Below, one piece after another: positions 1 through 9,270 of a DNA stretch of 64,000 nt. Location: NCBI GenBank assembly GCA_010909725.1, contig JAACMV010000004.1, forward strand, positions 496,001-560,000, given 5' to 3'. The position numbers were made by a program, and so were the translations under genes. The DNA is from Picochlorum sp. 'celeri'. Taxonomy: Eukaryota > Chlorophyta > Trebouxiophyceae. The notes beneath the pieces are model-generated. The model did not search any database. It was not told the origin of the DNA and saw nothing but the letters and a program-made list of their open reading frames with translations. How positions within the stretch are numbered: the stretch's first letter is position 1; the number at the start of each line of letters is the position of its first letter.

Positions 1-119
1 GAATGTTCTCGTAGGAGATTCCAGAAGCATCGAGCGACATCGCTCAATTCCGCATCGTATGCCTCAATACTGGTAGTATATGAGTATAGTATCTCACAAT
101 GAGGGTGTGTTTGATGTAG

Positions 120-2027
120 GTGGTGGGAATTGATTTGGGTACCACAAACTCTGCTGTGGCTGCCATGGAGGGAGGAAAGCCAACCATCATCACCAATGCT
201 GAGGGTGGTAGAACAACTCCATCTGTGGTTGCATACAGTAAGAATGGAGACCGCTTGGTGGGACAGATTGCAAAGCGTCAGGCTGTGGTGAACCCAGAGG
301 ATACATTCTTCTCTGTGAAGCGTTTCATTGGACGCAAGATGGGTGAAGTGAAGGAAGAGTCCACCCAGGTTCCATACAAGGTGAATGCTGACTCAAACGG
401 AAATGTGAAGATTGTGTCTGGAAATGCTGGAAAGGAATTTGCCCCAGAGGAAATTTCTGCTACAGTGCTTAGAAAGCTGTCCGAGGATGCTGCCAAGTTC
501 TTGGGAGACTCTGTTGGAAAGGCTGTGATTACTGTCCCAGCTTACTTTAATGATTCTCAGAGACAGGCTACGAAGGATGCTGGTAAGATTGCTGGTTTGG
601 AAGTGCTTCGTATTATCAACGAGCCTACTGCTGCATCTTTGGCCTATGGTCTTGATAAGAAGTCCAACGAAACCATCCTTGTCTTTGATTTGGGAGGTGG
701 AACGTTTGATGTGTCTGTTCTCGAGGTCGGAGATGGTGTCTTTGAGGTGTTGTCCACTTCCGGAGATACCCACTTGGGAGGAGATGACTTTGATAAGCGT
801 ATTGTTGACTGGCTGGCTGACGAGTTCAAGAAGACTGAGGGCATTGATTTGAGAAGTGACCGTCAGGCTCTGCAGCGCCTCACAGAGGCTGCTGAGAAGG
901 CAAAGATTGAGCTTTCCTCTACCTCTCAGACCTCCATCTCCCTTCCATTCATCACAGCAACTGCTGAGGGACCAAAGCACATCGACACAACCTTGACTCG
1001 TGCACAGTTTGAACAGTTGGCTTCTGATTTGTTGACCCGCTGCAAGGTGCCAGTTGAAGCAGCCCTCAAGGATGCCAAGCTTTCAATGAGCGACCTTGAT
1101 GAAATCATCTTAGTAGGAGGATCCACCCGTATCCCATCTGTTGTGGATCTTGTGGAGAAAATGACTGGAAAGAAGGCCAACATGACTGTCAACCCAGATG
1201 AGGTGGTTGCTCTTGGAGCTGCTGTCCAAGGAGGTGTGTTGGCTGGAGAGGTATCCGACATTGTCTTGTTGGATGTCACACCACTGTCCCTTGGATTGGA
1301 AACTCTTGGAGGAGTCTCCACAAAGGTTATCCCAAGAAATACAACCCTTCCAACATCCAAGACAGAAACCTTCTCCACTGCTGCTGATAACCAGTCATCA
1401 GTCGAGATTAACGTTCTTCAGGGAGAGCGTGAGTTTGCCAAGGATAACAAGTCTTTGGGTACATTTAGATTGGATGGTATTCCACCAGCCCCACGTGGAG
1501 TTCCACAGATTGAAGTGAAGTTTGATATTGATGCCAACGGAATCCTTTCTGTGAGTGCCACAGACAAGGGAACAGGAAAGCAGCAAGACATCAAGATCAC
1601 TGGAGCATCTACCCTGCCCTCTGATGAGGTCGACCGCATGGTCCAGAACGCTGAGCAGTTTGCTGATGAAGACAAGAAGCGCAGAGAGCTTGTTGATGCC
1701 AAGAACCAGGCCGACTCTGTTGTCTACCAGACAGAGAAGCAATTGTCAGAGTTTGATGACAAGCTCCCACAGGAGATCAAGGACAAGGTGAATGCCAAGC
1801 TTACTGAGGTGAAGGATGCCATTCCATCCGATGACGCAGAGAAAATCAATGCAGCTGTCGAAAGTCTTCAGAAGGAAGTCATGGAGATGGGACAGGCCGT
1901 GTATAGCCAGGCTGGAGCTGCCGCAGGAGCTGAGGGAGCTGCCCCAGGAGGAGACGCTGGAGCTGCCGGAGCTGCTGGAGGAGATGATGATGTCATCGAT
2001 GCCGAATTCTCAGATTCCGACAAGTAA
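120..2027 (+). CDS. HSP70B: Chloroplast HSP70 (DnaK-type chaperone), 5' end missing
   Basis: ATP-dependent plastid chaperone that refolds and assembles stromal proteins. The exon holds the whole DnaK body. The nucleotide-binding domain starts at once with [13 protein letters not shown] and contains the phosphate loop [13 protein letters not shown] and the [12 protein letters not shown] signature. The substrate-binding domain and helical lid follow, then an Ala/Gly-rich tail ending [14 protein letters not shown], which is typical of plastid and cyanobacterial DnaK and unlike cytosolic EEVD or ER KDEL forms. An acceptor TAG lies at 117-119, so GTG at 120 is an internal Val and not the start. 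The transit peptide must sit in an upstream exon; bases 1-72 are open in phase 0 and could be part of it, but the donor there is not convincing. TGTAA follows the stop at 2073. Family very secure, compartment secure from the tail and greens-like body. Confidence 0.95.
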   Translation: MVGIDLGTTNSAVAAMEGGKPTIITNAEGGRTTPSVVAYSKNGDRLVGQIAKRQAVVNPEDTFFSVKRFIGRKMGEVKEESTQVPYKVNADSNGNVKIVSGNAGKEFAPEEISATVLRKLSEDAAKFLGDSVGKAVITVPAYFNDSQRQATKDAGKIAGLEVLRIINEPTAASLAYGLDKKSNETILVFDLGGGTFDVSVLEVGDGVFEVLSTSGDTHLGGDDFDKRIVDWLADEFKKTEGIDLRSDRQALQRLTEAAEKAKIELSSTSQTSISLPFITATAEGPKHIDTTLTRAQFEQLASDLLTRCKVPVEAALKDAKLSMSDLDEIILVGGSTRIPSVVDLVEKMTGKKANMTVNPDEVVALGAAVQGGVLAGEVSDIVLLDVTPLSLGLETLGGVSTKVIPRNTTLPTSKTETFSTAADNQSSVEINVLQGEREFAKDNKSLGTFRLDGIPPAPRGVPQIEVKFDIDANGILSVSATDKGTGKQQDIKITGASTLPSDEVDRMVQNAEQFADEDKKRRELVDAKNQADSVVYQTEKQLSEFDDKLPQEIKDKVNAKLTEVKDAIPSDDAEKINAAVESLQKEVMEMGQAVYSQAGAAAGAEGAAPGGDAGAAGAAGGDDDVIDAEFSDSDK

Positions 2028-2072
2028 ATCCTTTTTTACCGTACCCACATATGTTCCGACTTGATTTATTGA

Positions 2073-2077
2073 TGTAA
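2073..2077 (+). terminator. TGTAA poly(A) signal of HSP70
   Basis: TGTAA, the chlorophyte polyadenylation signal, lies 46 bases after the HSP70 stop codon. Assigned by motif and position only. Confidence 0.5.
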
Positions 2078-2136
2078 ACATTGACACGTATTTTTCTGGC
2101 TAGAAGAATCTCTCTCCGAAGAGTAACGGAAGTTTC

Positions 2137-2163
2137 TGCCACGTGGCAAGAAGAGCGCTCTTC
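2137..2163. repeat. Two adjacent perfect palindromes (12 and 14 bp)
   Basis: TGCCACGTGGCA at 2137-2148 and GAAGAGCGCTCTTC at 2150-2163 are both gapless perfect palindromes. They lie 133-159 bp upstream of the collagen-like gene. The first holds a G-box CACGTG and recurs exactly at 51075. Confidence 0.8.
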
Positions 2164-2295
2164 CTTGGCGGAACGAAAGAGCATTCGACTGCCCAACAGG
2201 ATGGATTCACGCGATTTTCGACATATGAGAATTTTATCAACTGAATTCACCCTAATATCAAACTTTATTCAATATTTATTCGGTATTGAAGAATA

Positions 2296-3012
2296 ATGGA
2301 GAAGGAAATCGAGCAGATTGTAGCCAGGGCGCTCTCTCGGGAAAGACGCCTCTGGTTCTCCATCATGGCTGGGGTGCTCATCCTTCAACTGTTTGCCATG
2401 AACCCTGCGGCACGGGTATCGCAGTCAGTATCTGGAGCCTCCAGCTCTCTTAGTGTAGAACAGGTCCACCCAACCACCCGGGGCTTGCGCCGTAGTCTTA
2501 TGAGTTTGCAAGGTGCTCCATCCTCTGAAATGGCCCCTGCCCCGGCACCAGACAGAGCACCAGCTCCGGCACCAGAGTCGGAGGAGTCTGAAAATGTGGA
2601 TCAAAGTGGAGAGGAAGAACCATCACAATGTAGTTGTCCCCGAGGGCCTGCTGGACCTCCAGGGCCACAAGGAGAACCAGCTCCAGAGTTTCTGTCAAAC
2701 ATTTTTGAATGGGATGAGGACAAGAGCGCTCTGACAATCAACGCCGGCAGTGTAAACCTTGCTGGTCATCTCATTGTTAATGGATTCACTGGTATCAGGG
2801 AGTCATTATTCATTGGAGGAGATCCAAATAGTGGAGAATCAGCAACTGAAATCTCTGGAGGATCAATTCTGCTGTACAAACAGGGACAGGACCCCACCAT
2901 TGCTGGATTTCGAACTGACCCAGACAAAGGATACGAACCCGCCAACGTCGAATTCATGGGGGGCATAACAGTGGTCGACCCCAACACAGCTGAAACGAAA
3001 ACCATTGCTTGA
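2296..3012 (+). CDS. Membrane-anchored protein with collagen-like stretch
   Basis: A 238-residue protein of unknown function. A basic and acidic N-terminus is followed by one hydrophobic segment at about residues 20-35 (WFSIMAGVLILQLFAM), which looks like an uncleaved type II anchor. Next come a Ser/Thr-rich region, a Pro/Ala-rich linker with APAPAP runs, an acidic patch, and CSCPRGPAGPPGPQGEP at about 112-128, which is four to five collagen Gly-X-Y triplets. The C-terminal 100 residues are non-repetitive with many Gly and short beta-like segments and no Cys. A short collagen stretch between an anchor and a globular head recalls trimeric stalked surface proteins, but the triplet run is too short to prove a triple helix. 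It sits convergent to the PUB gene with 95 bp between stops. No homolog recognised. Confidence 0.75.
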   Translation: MEKEIEQIVARALSRERRLWFSIMAGVLILQLFAMNPAARVSQSVSGASSSLSVEQVHPTTRGLRRSLMSLQGAPSSEMAPAPAPDRAPAPAPESEESENVDQSGEEEPSQCSCPRGPAGPPGPQGEPAPEFLSNIFEWDEDKSALTINAGSVNLAGHLIVNGFTGIRESLFIGGDPNSGESATEISGGSILLYKQGQDPTIAGFRTDPDKGYEPANVEFMGGITVVDPNTAETKTIA

Positions 3013-3107
3013 TCAAAGACCAAGATGATACAATGTACACCACACACATTTCATTTCATTTCATTTACTAGATATCTTAATTTAACAAGTATACACATAA
3101 TACATGA

Positions 3108-3740
3108 TTATTCGTATCGAAAACGAGCGTGTCGCTCCTTTTCATCCTCTCGCAAATCCTGCAACACTTTCTCCAACCTTTTTTGCTCTGCCACCTTGGC
3201 ATCACCCCCCGCACCTTCTCGTTGAGCCTCCTTCTCCTGAATCTTTTCCAGCCTTTCAATCGCCATACATAACAAAGACCACTCATTTGTATCCTCGCCA
3301 TGATTGAACGAGAGGTATCTCTCATGATTCTCAACTATGGTGGCCCACCCAACAATCCTCATTACCTTTTCTGCCGCAGTGCCTATGATGTACTTGTGAA
3401 CAATCGAGTTATTGTACCGCAGTTTTCTATATTTTGCTTCACGTGGATGGTCTCTCACATTGATCAGGATTTTCATCAGGGGAGAAATGGCCTCCAAAAT
3501 CATCTGTGGGCTCTTGTGCTTCTCATCACAAATATCAAATACCACAATCTTCTCCAACATCTTTTTCAATCGAACGATCTCTTCATTTTCACTAGGGTCT
3601 CTAGAACTAGGGCTGTCCTGTGTTTCCTGTTGACTCAAGTGAGCCAGTCTTTTCAAACGAAGTTGTTCCAACGAAGAGGTTTCCTCTCCCTCGTTCGTGT
3701 CACAATCCCGAGATGATGATCTTTCCATATGAGACGACAT
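3108..3740 (-). CDS. PUB-domain protein
   Basis: A 210-residue protein. Residues about 95-165 match the PUB (PNGase/UBA or UBX) fold, with NVRDHPREAKYRKLRYNNS, an IIGTAAEKVMRIVGW core and a following YLSFNHGED, which resembles the p97/Cdc48-binding face of PUB domains in PNGase and plant PUX-like proteins. The N-terminus has LEQLRLKRLAHL, like the short R-x-x-RLARL motif found at the start of UBE4/Ufd2 proteins. The C-terminus is a charged coiled coil. The start ATG at 3740 was preferred because the upstream in-frame extension is Arg/Pro-rich and unlike a protein. Likely an adaptor for the Cdc48/p97 segregase; role inferred from the domain only. Confidence 0.8.
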   Translation of the reverse strand: MSSHMERSSSRDCDTNEGEETSSLEQLRLKRLAHLSQQETQDSPSSRDPSENEEIVRLKKMLEKIVVFDICDEKHKSPQMILEAISPLMKILINVRDHPREAKYRKLRYNNSIVHKYIIGTAAEKVMRIVGWATIVENHERYLSFNHGEDTNEWSLLCMAIERLEKIQEKEAQREGAGGDAKVAEQKRLEKVLQDLREDEKERHARFRYE

Positions 3741-4115
3741 TTTTTTTAGTGTATCATAAGAAATTTTGTGGGATCGATTGCCACCACGACACAAAAATTG
3801 ACCAATTTGGACACATCTACTGCACTTTCGACGGTCCCTACAAAATCCTTTGCCGGACCGAGGCAATCTCGTTGGCAATAGTAGGTGAGGTGAATCAGAA
3901 ACTTCAGTCAGTTTCCACATTGTGGTGGCAGCACTCGTTGTAGTGTTGTGTTCGCAACTTGTTGCAAAACAGTATCAATTTACAATTTACTGGACTATAC
4001 GCTAGATCTGACTGCAGGGCCAGTGTTTTTTCCTGTCCAATCAACTGGCAGGATTGATTTTTTTCTTTTCCTGTATGATTCTAGTTCTTCCGACAACCAT
4101 CTTTTCTATTTCTCT

Positions 4116-5450
4116 TCACTCGACAGTATTGTTATTCTCTTTCTCTTTCTTTCGCCCCGGTAACCCTCTCGTTCGAAGCCATGCCAATGCAGATAGAACA
4201 TATTCATGGGGAGAGGCAGGATCCTTATTCTCCACTTCCAATAGCAAGATGAGGCTTCCAACCATGAATGCCCAATTTCCATAGAATGCATTGAATGCAG
4301 TGCCCCAATGCTGACAGCATACCTCTCCGTTTCCCTTCCAATTTGCCAGATAGCCAAAAATCGAACTCATTAAAAATCCTATTCCTCCAATCAAATTTGC
4401 AAACGAGGCATACCATCCAATCCTGGTGAATCCAGGTTTATACCATACGTCTTGTTCTTCCAGTGTATACAATAATCCACTGAGTACAAAACAAACAGAA
4501 CCAATAGTCTGTGGGGCCCAGATGAGGGCCTGCTGCACCTGCCATTGGTCATCAGCCACAACGCCTGGGATGGCAGTGAACACTGCTATTGAAAAGATCA
4601 GGCAGCCAAAACCAAGTAAAAAGGCTGCTGTGAATCCCACATTGTGGAAATCCCAACCCCACCATCGCCACGCTCGGCATTCATGGTCCGACTTTGGGTC
4701 AGTCACATCTGCTGCATTCTTTCCATCCTTCTCTGGCACATACACATACAATTTGTTCGCTTTCTGGTTGATGAAACGTTCCTCTGAGTTGACATACGAA
4801 TTGACGTATTCTTTTTTTCTTCTCCTGCATAACACACCCTGTTTCAATACGTCATCACAAAGATGCCATTCTTCATCTTCCTTGAGTGCACTCTCACTGG
4901 GAATCTCCTCATCGTGTTTTTTTCCCACTTCGCGCACTTCAGCGCCACAGCATATATCCACATCTTCATTGAGAGCCTCCAACAGTAAAAGATAACACCC
5001 AAAATCGAACAGGAGGATGCCAGTCACTTCAACATATCCAATGGTATATTTGGAAGCAGTTTCACTTGGAAAAGGCCACATAAAAATGTGCCCAGCAAAA
5101 ACCCAACAGGCAGTTCCCAAGCAAAAAATGATGGCAATCCACCATGAGATGTTCTTCACATCCAGCAAGAATATCTTTGGCACAGGTGGAACAACAATCT
5201 CAGCCCCGGTAACCTGTTGGGGTATGAACCTCATGTAACGATGCTTTCTATGCGGCCTGGACCCATACTTGTAATGCCCTTGGGTTTCTTCATCCAAAAA
5301 TGTGACTCTTCTGGGATGAAAAAATGTCGGTAAGAAGGCCATCGGAGTGATCTTCTCGATTGTTAGTCTTTTTTTGATCCCAGCAGTGGTTGGGATGGGT
5401 AGCGACGGCCATTCTTTATTTTCAGCAGCTGAATCTTCCATATTCGCCAT
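4116..5450 (-). CDS. Polytopic membrane protein with three repeated two-helix units
   Basis: A 444-residue protein of unknown function. Six hydrophobic helices fall into three pairs. Each pair begins with a helix carrying a Gly/Ser motif after an aromatic start (WWIAIIFCLGTACW, then GFTAAFLLGFGCLIF, then SFANLIGGIGFLMSS) and closes with a helix ending in acidic residues (LLLLEALNED, LLYTLEEQD, LILLLEVENK). This pattern resembles YrhK-type repeats, though that link is weak. Between pairs one and two lies a charged 110-residue loop with several Cys and a basic RRRKKE patch. The C-terminus is basic. ATG 5450 is the first true ATG; the in-frame codon before it is GTG. No transporter signature is visible. 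Confidence 0.75.
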   Translation of the reverse strand: MANMEDSAAENKEWPSLPIPTTAGIKKRLTIEKITPMAFLPTFFHPRRVTFLDEETQGHYKYGSRPHRKHRYMRFIPQQVTGAEIVVPPVPKIFLLDVKNISWWIAIIFCLGTACWVFAGHIFMWPFPSETASKYTIGYVEVTGILLFDFGCYLLLLEALNEDVDICCGAEVREVGKKHDEEIPSESALKEDEEWHLCDDVLKQGVLCRRRKKEYVNSYVNSEERFINQKANKLYVYVPEKDGKNAADVTDPKSDHECRAWRWWGWDFHNVGFTAAFLLGFGCLIFSIAVFTAIPGVVADDQWQVQQALIWAPQTIGSVCFVLSGLLYTLEEQDVWYKPGFTRIGWYASFANLIGGIGFLMSSIFGYLANWKGNGEVCCQHWGTAFNAFYGNWAFMVGSLILLLEVENKDPASPHEYVLSALAWLRTRGLPGRKKEKENNNTVE

Positions 5451-5460
5451 CACGCACTAG

Positions 5461-5877
5461 CTGCCTATTATCTGTATTCATATACATGGCATGGGGTCAT
5501 ATTGTGGCTGTGCAAGGTCATATTCGTATCAAAGCAGACACTGCCTAACGAAGCGTACCTGTTTGGTGTCTGCGGTTTTCAAGCGAATTGGATGTGATCT
5601 GATATCAATTTTATTTGTTCTATACATATGTTTCATTCTTAATGCCTGAACTCGACATTCTGCGGGCGTATGGCGTACCTTGGAATCCGACTGAAGGATT
5701 GATCCATCTGGATGGGGGTCCCATACTGCAGCTGCAGACCAGCTGGTCTGGATAGTACCATCGTTACTGTTGTCATGTGTACACGTATAATGATGGGATC
5801 CTACATAGATCATCATGGGAGGGCTCAAAATAATTGTTTCATATGAATCAAAGATGAGATGAATGTGCTGTATGTAT
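5461..5877. other. Intergenic, no gene seen
   Basis: 417 bases upstream of the six-helix protein gene and downstream of the FUSC gene. Apart from the palindrome pair at 5726-5750 no coding or RNA signal is visible. Confidence 0.6.
5726..5750. repeat. Overlapping perfect palindromes (12 and 16 bp)
   Basis: CTGCAGCTGCAG at 5726-5737 overlaps CAGACCAGCTGGTCTG at 5735-5750. Both are gapless and perfect. They lie about 280 bp upstream of the start at 5450. Confidence 0.8.
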
Positions 5878-8800
5878 TTATTGCTTTGTGTGTCTTTCTC
5901 CCTCTCCCTCTCCGTCTTTCTGCTCTTCCACAATATCTTCATATTTGGTCATGAAATATTCAGCCTCAAGTCCACATCTTGATTCATATTCAGTAGTATC
6001 GTCATGGCTTTTATTCAGTCTTGCACTCACTTGTTCTTCGAACAAAATTTTGTGGCCTTTTTTTATGAGAACTGCATGCAGCACTGCCACAATAAGGCTC
6101 CTCAATTGTCTGCAGCAGCAGACTTCCAAATAGTTCAGGAATGTTATTGGGTCCTCCATATAGCACAACATATCTACTGCGGAGGCTAACTGATTGGGAT
6201 CAGTTACTTTGTCTCCACCTGGAGTACTGCTCTTTATCAGAGAGTCATCACGGTTCAAGAGATGAATATTCTCTGCTGCAGTTTCTTTATTCTCGAGAAG
6301 TGCATTCATATTGTGATGCATATGCTCTCGCGCAATGTTTTCTGTAGCTTCAAGGTGCGCAAGTACTTCGTCAATGTGTGTTCCAGGTTTGAGCACAGCT
6401 TTGGCCAAGAAGTTTAATGTATCTGTAAAATTATCAGAAAATTTCTCCACATATGAAAGATGAGATGGAGACAGAGGCCACTTTTCGAATGGATGGGACT
6501 CTATTTTGGCAAGATGCAGCATGTTTACCATGTCCAAAAGTTTTTGAAGAGATCCGGCTGCATTGCCTGCCACGCCTTTTGGAACTCGATGAGGCTTTCT
6601 TGTAAGAAGAAACTCCCTCTCCAGTTCTGCGATATTCGATGTGATGTATCCGATGGTCATTTGAGCATGAAAAGCTATTTCAAATGTTTCTGATTTCATA
6701 AACTCTACAAGCGCCTGATCCTCCTCGCATTTGGTTGGGTGCAACACTCCCTCAGGCTTGATAGAAGAGTCGGATGAGGTTTCTCCAAGGACTTTATTTC
6801 CATCATCTTTCTCTTCGGCGACCAACTGCACAGATATAGTGAGTAGTATGTTATTTGTCAAGAGCATACAAAAATGATACTTCTGTCACTGCCTGATACA
6901 GGCTTTCACGTACCTCCCCAGTGAAGCGCTTCAGCAGCCGTGTCAAGGATTCAAAACATGCAGAGAAATTAACCTGTGTCATCCAGCGAGTGCTGATTGG
7001 AAGTATGAATATTGCAACAAACCATACAATGAGACCACCTATGATCATATTTGCAGATCGTTGACCCAGACGACGCCAAGGCGAATCTGCTCTGAAGACT
7101 GGTAGTGTTGTTGATGCCAAGGTGAAATTAGCCACTGACCACAGATATTCTCTGGCTGGATCTCTCATGCCATTCAGGACACAAAATCCAGCATAAATCG
7201 ACGATAAACCCCAACCGACGGTGAGTTTACCAGCTCCATTATTCCATGTCAACCCCGCTGCCAGGTACGACAAGGTGATGATCACGTATGCAACAGCTGC
7301 TGTGAGAAGCGTACCAATCACACGCTGAACACCACGGGTTGTTGTTGTGCCAATATTTGGAACCCACACCACAACCACAGTGATAACAACATCAAATGGT
7401 CTATCTATGAATGCATATTCTGCTATAACAGGAACTGAGGCCAAAATGAGGGCAATGCCAACAGCAATTCCATACTGTATTCCAAACACGACTGAAATGG
7501 GCATCCCATATACTTTTCCACTACGAAGTACTCTATTCGATTTATGACCATACATCGCTTTACGAAGTATATTTCGATCACTGTCATGTTCTGCAGCATT
7601 CAAAATCACCTGCGTCAGGTAGCCACCATCATTGTTGCCTTCATCCTCTGCTGCTGAGGATGACTCGCTTATAGTGAATTTTGCATCTTTGGCCACCGTG
7701 GATGGATGAAGCCATTCAGGCGATTTCAAAAGCCTCGCTTTTGCTGTCGAAAGCGCCGTCGAGTCTGTCGGGTTCACTGCTGCTGCAAAAGACCCATAGA
7801 CAGCACGCATTCGAATGCCAAGATGATACAACATTTCAGCTCCAGTGCACAAGCCACGGGCCGCTTCCTTGTCTGTTGATTGCGCCAAAGCAGTACGAAA
7901 AGAGCAACTAGTTTGTCCCCAAGATTCCTCCATACGTTCCATACATGCATCAACAGAAGCCCACGAGCCCTTCCTGTTGACAGTCTCAGCAATGTTTCTG
8001 AGCATGTCCTCCACACTCTGGAAGAATGCTTCGACATGCTCCTTCAATTCTGGATGCTGAAACAGAGAAAAATTCACACTTCCTGATTCAATGGGACGAA
8101 GTGCCGCTGTCATCGTTGACATCCCTGCAGAGACTAATATCTTTGCATGCATGAATTGATGCCTGGGAAATCTCCATGGCCTATTGTAGAAATCAATCTC
8201 AAACAGAACAGGAAAATGCAGCCCTCGAGTTTGCTCAATTCTAGCCCTTGATTCTCTCAAGTGTCCTTCAAGTATCTCTGTTCTCGTCTCCATTCCTTCA
8301 TCGTACCCCGTATCTGGATTCACCGTACACGTAGCTTCTGCCAACCGGCCCGTCTCTGGATCAATCTCTTCCAGCAGCAACACCTTCATCGACCCCCATG
8401 CATCTGCAAAAGAATGCAAACATCTCTCCATAGCCACTCGATACCGGTATCCCGCTGTCACAGGAAACACAAAGTTTGCCCCAATGGCACATGCTCCACA
8501 CCCAATGGCAGCATTTGCCAAAATATACCACTGGTGCAAATCATCAATCTCAGGAGCATAATACGATCCCAGATTTATCGACAACGCAATGAATATATTC
8601 ACATAAAAACAGAACACATTCGTCGCCTCTGATAGCCAGCGTAAAATGTTGATCCCAGCAGCAATTGGAGTTGCCATGCACACAAGCACAGCTGCCTTGG
8701 TCACAGAGTCATCGCCCCAATTATAATCATTCGCCGCATACATTGCTCTCTGAATCCCAAAAGCTATCAGTCCTCCAACAAATGCTGCTGGAATTAGGGA

Positions 8801-9085
8801 GACAATTTTGAAATTGACCTCTCCTGCGCAAAAGGGAGACCCATACATCCACACAGTGAACAGTAAGGCCAAAGGGGGGGCCACAAGTCGGTACGACATG
8901 GCTGAATATACAGTAGTTGCGGCTGTTATACCACCAATAACCAGAAAATTGAGGCAAATCTGAAACGCAATTTTCCATTGATCCGCAGTAAAGCTCTTAA
9001 AATACGCAACAATGGCTTTCCAAGATAGCAGTCGCCGAATATAGGCACAGCCTGCTCGAGCCTTGGGACACGCTACACAGGCCAT
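5878..9085 (-). CDS. FUSC-family multi-pass membrane transporter
   Basis: Two exons, 9085-6914 and 6825-5878, joined in phase 0 across an 88-bp intron with donor GTACGT and acceptor GTGCAG; the product is about 1039 residues. A first hydrophobic block of about six helices (residues 35-215) is followed by a large soluble region. A second six-helix block (about 545-710) contains RGVQRVIGT, as in fusaric-acid-resistance/ALMT-like FUSC_2 proteins, and a soluble helical tail encoded mainly by exon 2 ends in an acidic and basic stretch. Members of this fold export aromatic acids in bacteria or act as anion channels in plants (ALMT); the substrate here is unknown. The gene is divergent from URB2, with 185 bp between the starts. 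Confidence 0.82.
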
Positions 9086-9182
9086 GCTATAATGCGACAG
9101 CTATACAATAATAATAAACAGTATAGAGGATGATTAAATCATTATCAGTAGGATATATGTAAGAAAACAACCGACGCAAAAC

Positions 9183-9200
9183 TGACACTGCAGGGTGTCA
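9183..9200. repeat. Inverted repeat in the FUSC/URB2 divergent promoter
   Basis: TGACAC at 9183-9188 and GTGTCA at 9195-9200 are separated by six bases. It lies between two divergent starts. Arms this short can arise by chance. Confidence 0.4.
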
Positions 9201-9270
9201 ATCCAGATGCATTTTTTAAATATACTATGTACGGAATGGACCATGTTGAAATATCTGGTTTGGTTGATTC

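Noticed and set aside
1..72. Upstream HSP70 transit-peptide exon
   Set aside because: Frame 1 is open and phase-compatible, but the donor (GTAGTA) is poor and an alternative short exon at 15-56 is also possible, so no CDS was called.
393..980. Long minus-strand open frame inside HSP70
   Set aside because: It is the antisense of a strongly conserved coding exon; composition follows HSP70 codons.
5529..5942. 137-codon minus-strand open frame
   Set aside because: Overlaps the FUSC C-terminal exon in another frame and has no protein-like features.
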